DNA of 30,581 nucleotides from Paulinella micropora (taxonomy: Eukaryota > Cercozoa > Imbricatea > Euglyphida): NCBI GenBank assembly GCA_009731375.1, contig BJOX01000242.1, positions 598,577-629,157 on the forward strand, read 5' to 3'. The position numbers were made by a program, and so were the translations under genes. The notes below the pieces were generated by a model. That model had not been told where the DNA came from, did not search any database, and saw nothing but the letters and a program-made list of their open reading frames with translations. Shown here one piece after another: positions 1 through 30,581 of this stretch; position 1 is the stretch's first letter; every line of letters begins with the position of its first letter.

Positions 1-32
1 TAGATAGATAGGTAGATAGATAGATAGGTACG

Positions 33-114
<82 letters not shown>

Positions 115-115
115 T

Positions 116-160
<45 letters not shown>

Positions 161-182
161 CAGATAGATAGATAGATAGTAT

Positions 183-280
<98 letters not shown>

Positions 281-300
281 AATGTGTTGAGTTGTATGAA

Positions 301-337
<37 letters not shown>

Positions 338-353
338 GTATATATATATATAC

Positions 354-390
<37 letters not shown>

Positions 391-391
391 G
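1..391. repeat. GATA, AG and TA microsatellites before exon 1
   Basis: GATA repeats (1-180) pass into an AG tract (186-278) and TA/TACATA repeats (299-390). A short non-repeat piece at 279-298 shows no recognisable coding signal. This is presumed to be intron of the ATPase gene. Confidence 0.9.
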
Positions 392-29298
<28,907 letters not shown>

Positions 29299-29550
29299 GA
29301 CACCGTGATAGCCCAGTGGTCAAGTTCTACCATCTGGGCCCTGTCACCAGTTCGATTCCCGTCGGTGCCACCAGTATTTTCATTGAACATACCGGTCCGT
29401 CTGGAAGTGTTGGAACTGCCCGTGCGGAAGTGTTGGAACTGCCCGTGCAGGGTGTCATTAGAGCCTATCGTCAATTCTTCGTACTCCCCTCACGGGTGAG
29501 ACGATGGAGGCGCATGTGCAGATTTGCATCAGGCATTGACAGAGAAGCAC
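29299..29550 (+). mobile_element. tRNA-derived SINE, copy 2 (with head)
   Basis: The head has a box A-like TAGCCCAGTGG (29309-29319) and a box B-like AGTTCGATTCC (29349-29359), spaced as in a pol III promoter. GACACCG and CGGTGCC could form six of seven acceptor pairs, followed by ACCA. The T stem does not pair, so it is not a working tRNA. The body shares its 3' half with 12174-12307 and ends in an ATT array acting as tail. A 23-bp unit is duplicated at 29403-29448. Confidence 0.82.
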
Positions 29551-29591
29551 TATTATTATTATTATTATTATCATTATTATTATTATTATTA

Positions 29592-29649
<58 letters not shown>

Positions 29650-29809
29650 GTTGTTGTTGTTGTTGTTCTTGTTGTTGTTGTTGTCGTCGTCGTCGTTGTT
29701 GTTGTTGTTGCTGCCGTCGTCGTTTTTTTTTGTTGTTGTTGTTCCTGTTGTTGTTGTTGGTGTTGTTGTTGCTGTTGTTCTTGTTGTTGTTGCTGTTGTT
29801 ATTATTTAT

Positions 29810-29841
<32 letters not shown>

Positions 29842-29852
29842 ATAGTAGTAGC

Positions 29853-29903
<51 letters not shown>

Positions 29904-29911
29904 TTGATTAC

Positions 29912-29983
<72 letters not shown>

Positions 29984-30014
29984 CATTATTATTATTATTA
30001 TTATTATTATCATT

Positions 30015-30045
<31 letters not shown>

Positions 30046-30081
30046 GTGTTGTTGTTGTTGACAGTGTCCATTTCACTCCAG

Positions 30082-30114
<33 letters not shown>

Positions 30115-30458
30115 GTTGTTTTTGTTATTTTTGTTATTGTTGTTGTTGTTTTTGTTGTCGTGTTTTCTCCCTTTGTCCGTTACCATACATACATACATAC
30201 ATACATACATACATACATACATACATAGATACATACATACACAAAGCGGCTCGTTACCTACCTCCTTGATATAAATATGCAATATATATACACACACATA
30301 TAAATATATGTATGTATATATGTATGTATGTATGTATATTTTTAGCGTAGGTGTGTGTGAAAATTCCCCTGGGAGAAGTGTGTGTGTGTGTGTGTGTGTG
30401 TTTGAGAGAGAGAGAGAGAGAAAGAGAAAGAGAGAGACAGAGAGAGAGAGAATTTGTT

Positions 30459-30519
<61 letters not shown>

Positions 30520-30537
30520 ATTGGTGTGTGAGTGTGT

Positions 30538-30569
<32 letters not shown>

Positions 30570-30581
30570 TTATGAGAGGAG
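29551..30581. repeat. ATT, TTG, AGT, TACA, TG and AG arrays at the window end
   Basis: ATT (29551-29649), TTG with TCG (29650-29797), AGT (29811-29902), ATT and TTG (29910-30060), TTG (30084-30162), TACA (30184-30240), then TG and AG tracts from 30378. Small islands at 30061-30083, 30165-30183 and 30241-30280 are unassigned; the 30351 island is listed separately. Confidence 0.9.
30351..30377 (+). CDS. possible P5A ATPase exon 16 (weak candidate)
   Basis: A short island between TATG and TG repeats has acceptor GCGTAG, 27 open bases encoding VCVKIPLGE in phase 0, and donor GTGTGT like that of exon 15. It lies where the segment after SRSKP should be, which in relatives resembles LxKLSxER. The match is only suggestive, and the TG repeat supplies both the first codons and the donor. 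Confidence 0.27.

Noticed and set aside
29299-29373. A functional tRNA gene
   Set aside because: The T stem and anticodon stem do not pair; the box A and B similarity fits a SINE head instead.
30066-30082. TGTCCATTTCACTCCAG island as a microexon (SISLQ)
   Set aside because: It would have to follow a segment for which no exon is found upstream, and five residues are too few to support it.
30241-30280. CGGCTCGTTACCTACCTCC island as an ATPase exon
   Set aside because: The best reading (RLVTYLLDINMQ) does not match the expected segment and no clear donor follows.

Overview
This is eukaryotic nuclear DNA made almost entirely of short tandem repeats: GATA/TATC, TACA/TATG, CTTTC, CTTT, TA, TG, AG, TTG and ATT arrays. 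Threaded through them is one recognisable protein gene on the + strand. I read 15 short exons (28-100 nt) between 392 and 28546. They join without a frame conflict into 852 nt (284 codons) and follow, in order, the C-terminal half of a P5A-type P-type ATPase (ATP13A1 / Spf1, the ER transmembrane-helix dislocase). Visible landmarks are the MITGD turn split across exons 2 and 3, the GDGTND motif, the AHVGVALL strand, the LGDAS..SPFTSK block, the QGRCTLVTT segment and two membrane segments. All introns are GT-AG. About 3% of the gene span is coding. The N-terminal part lies before position 1 and the C-terminal membrane helices mostly after 28546; a weak 27-nt candidate exon is noted at 30351.

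Region by region: 392-4730 holds exons 1-3 in TACA, GATA and CTTTC arrays. 4740-6181 holds a foldback, a GC-rich minisatellite and exon 4 preceded by a diverged duplicate of itself. 6486-12639 is exon 5 and a 6.1 kb intron with GATA arrays, three copies of a dispersed element, diverged minisatellites, a gap and a SINE fragment. 12640-17196 holds exons 6-9, including the catalytic GDGTND exon. 18055-23404 is exon 10, a 5.2 kb intron and exon 11. 25460-28546 holds exons 12-15 (end of the P domain, M5 and M6). 28547-30581 is mostly TTG/ATT repeats and a tRNA-derived SINE.

The most striking pattern is that nine of the fifteen exons are accompanied by arrays of partial copies of themselves. Copies upstream of the intact exon carry only the acceptor edge. 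Copies downstream carry only the donor edge. About 50 such fragments are spread over the introns, many still with an intact AG or GT. This polarity is what tandem duplication with one breakpoint in the exon and the other in the adjacent microsatellite would leave, if selection keeps one intact exon. It creates long ladders of decoy splice sites.

The organism cannot be named from the sequence. GT-AG introns, a tRNA-derived SINE and microsatellite-swollen introns indicate a eukaryote. The divergence of the ATPase and the tiny exons make an intron-rich protist or a fast-evolving invertebrate plausible; that is a guess. There are eleven N gaps, and several long homopolymers next to 10-N gaps look like assembly artefacts.
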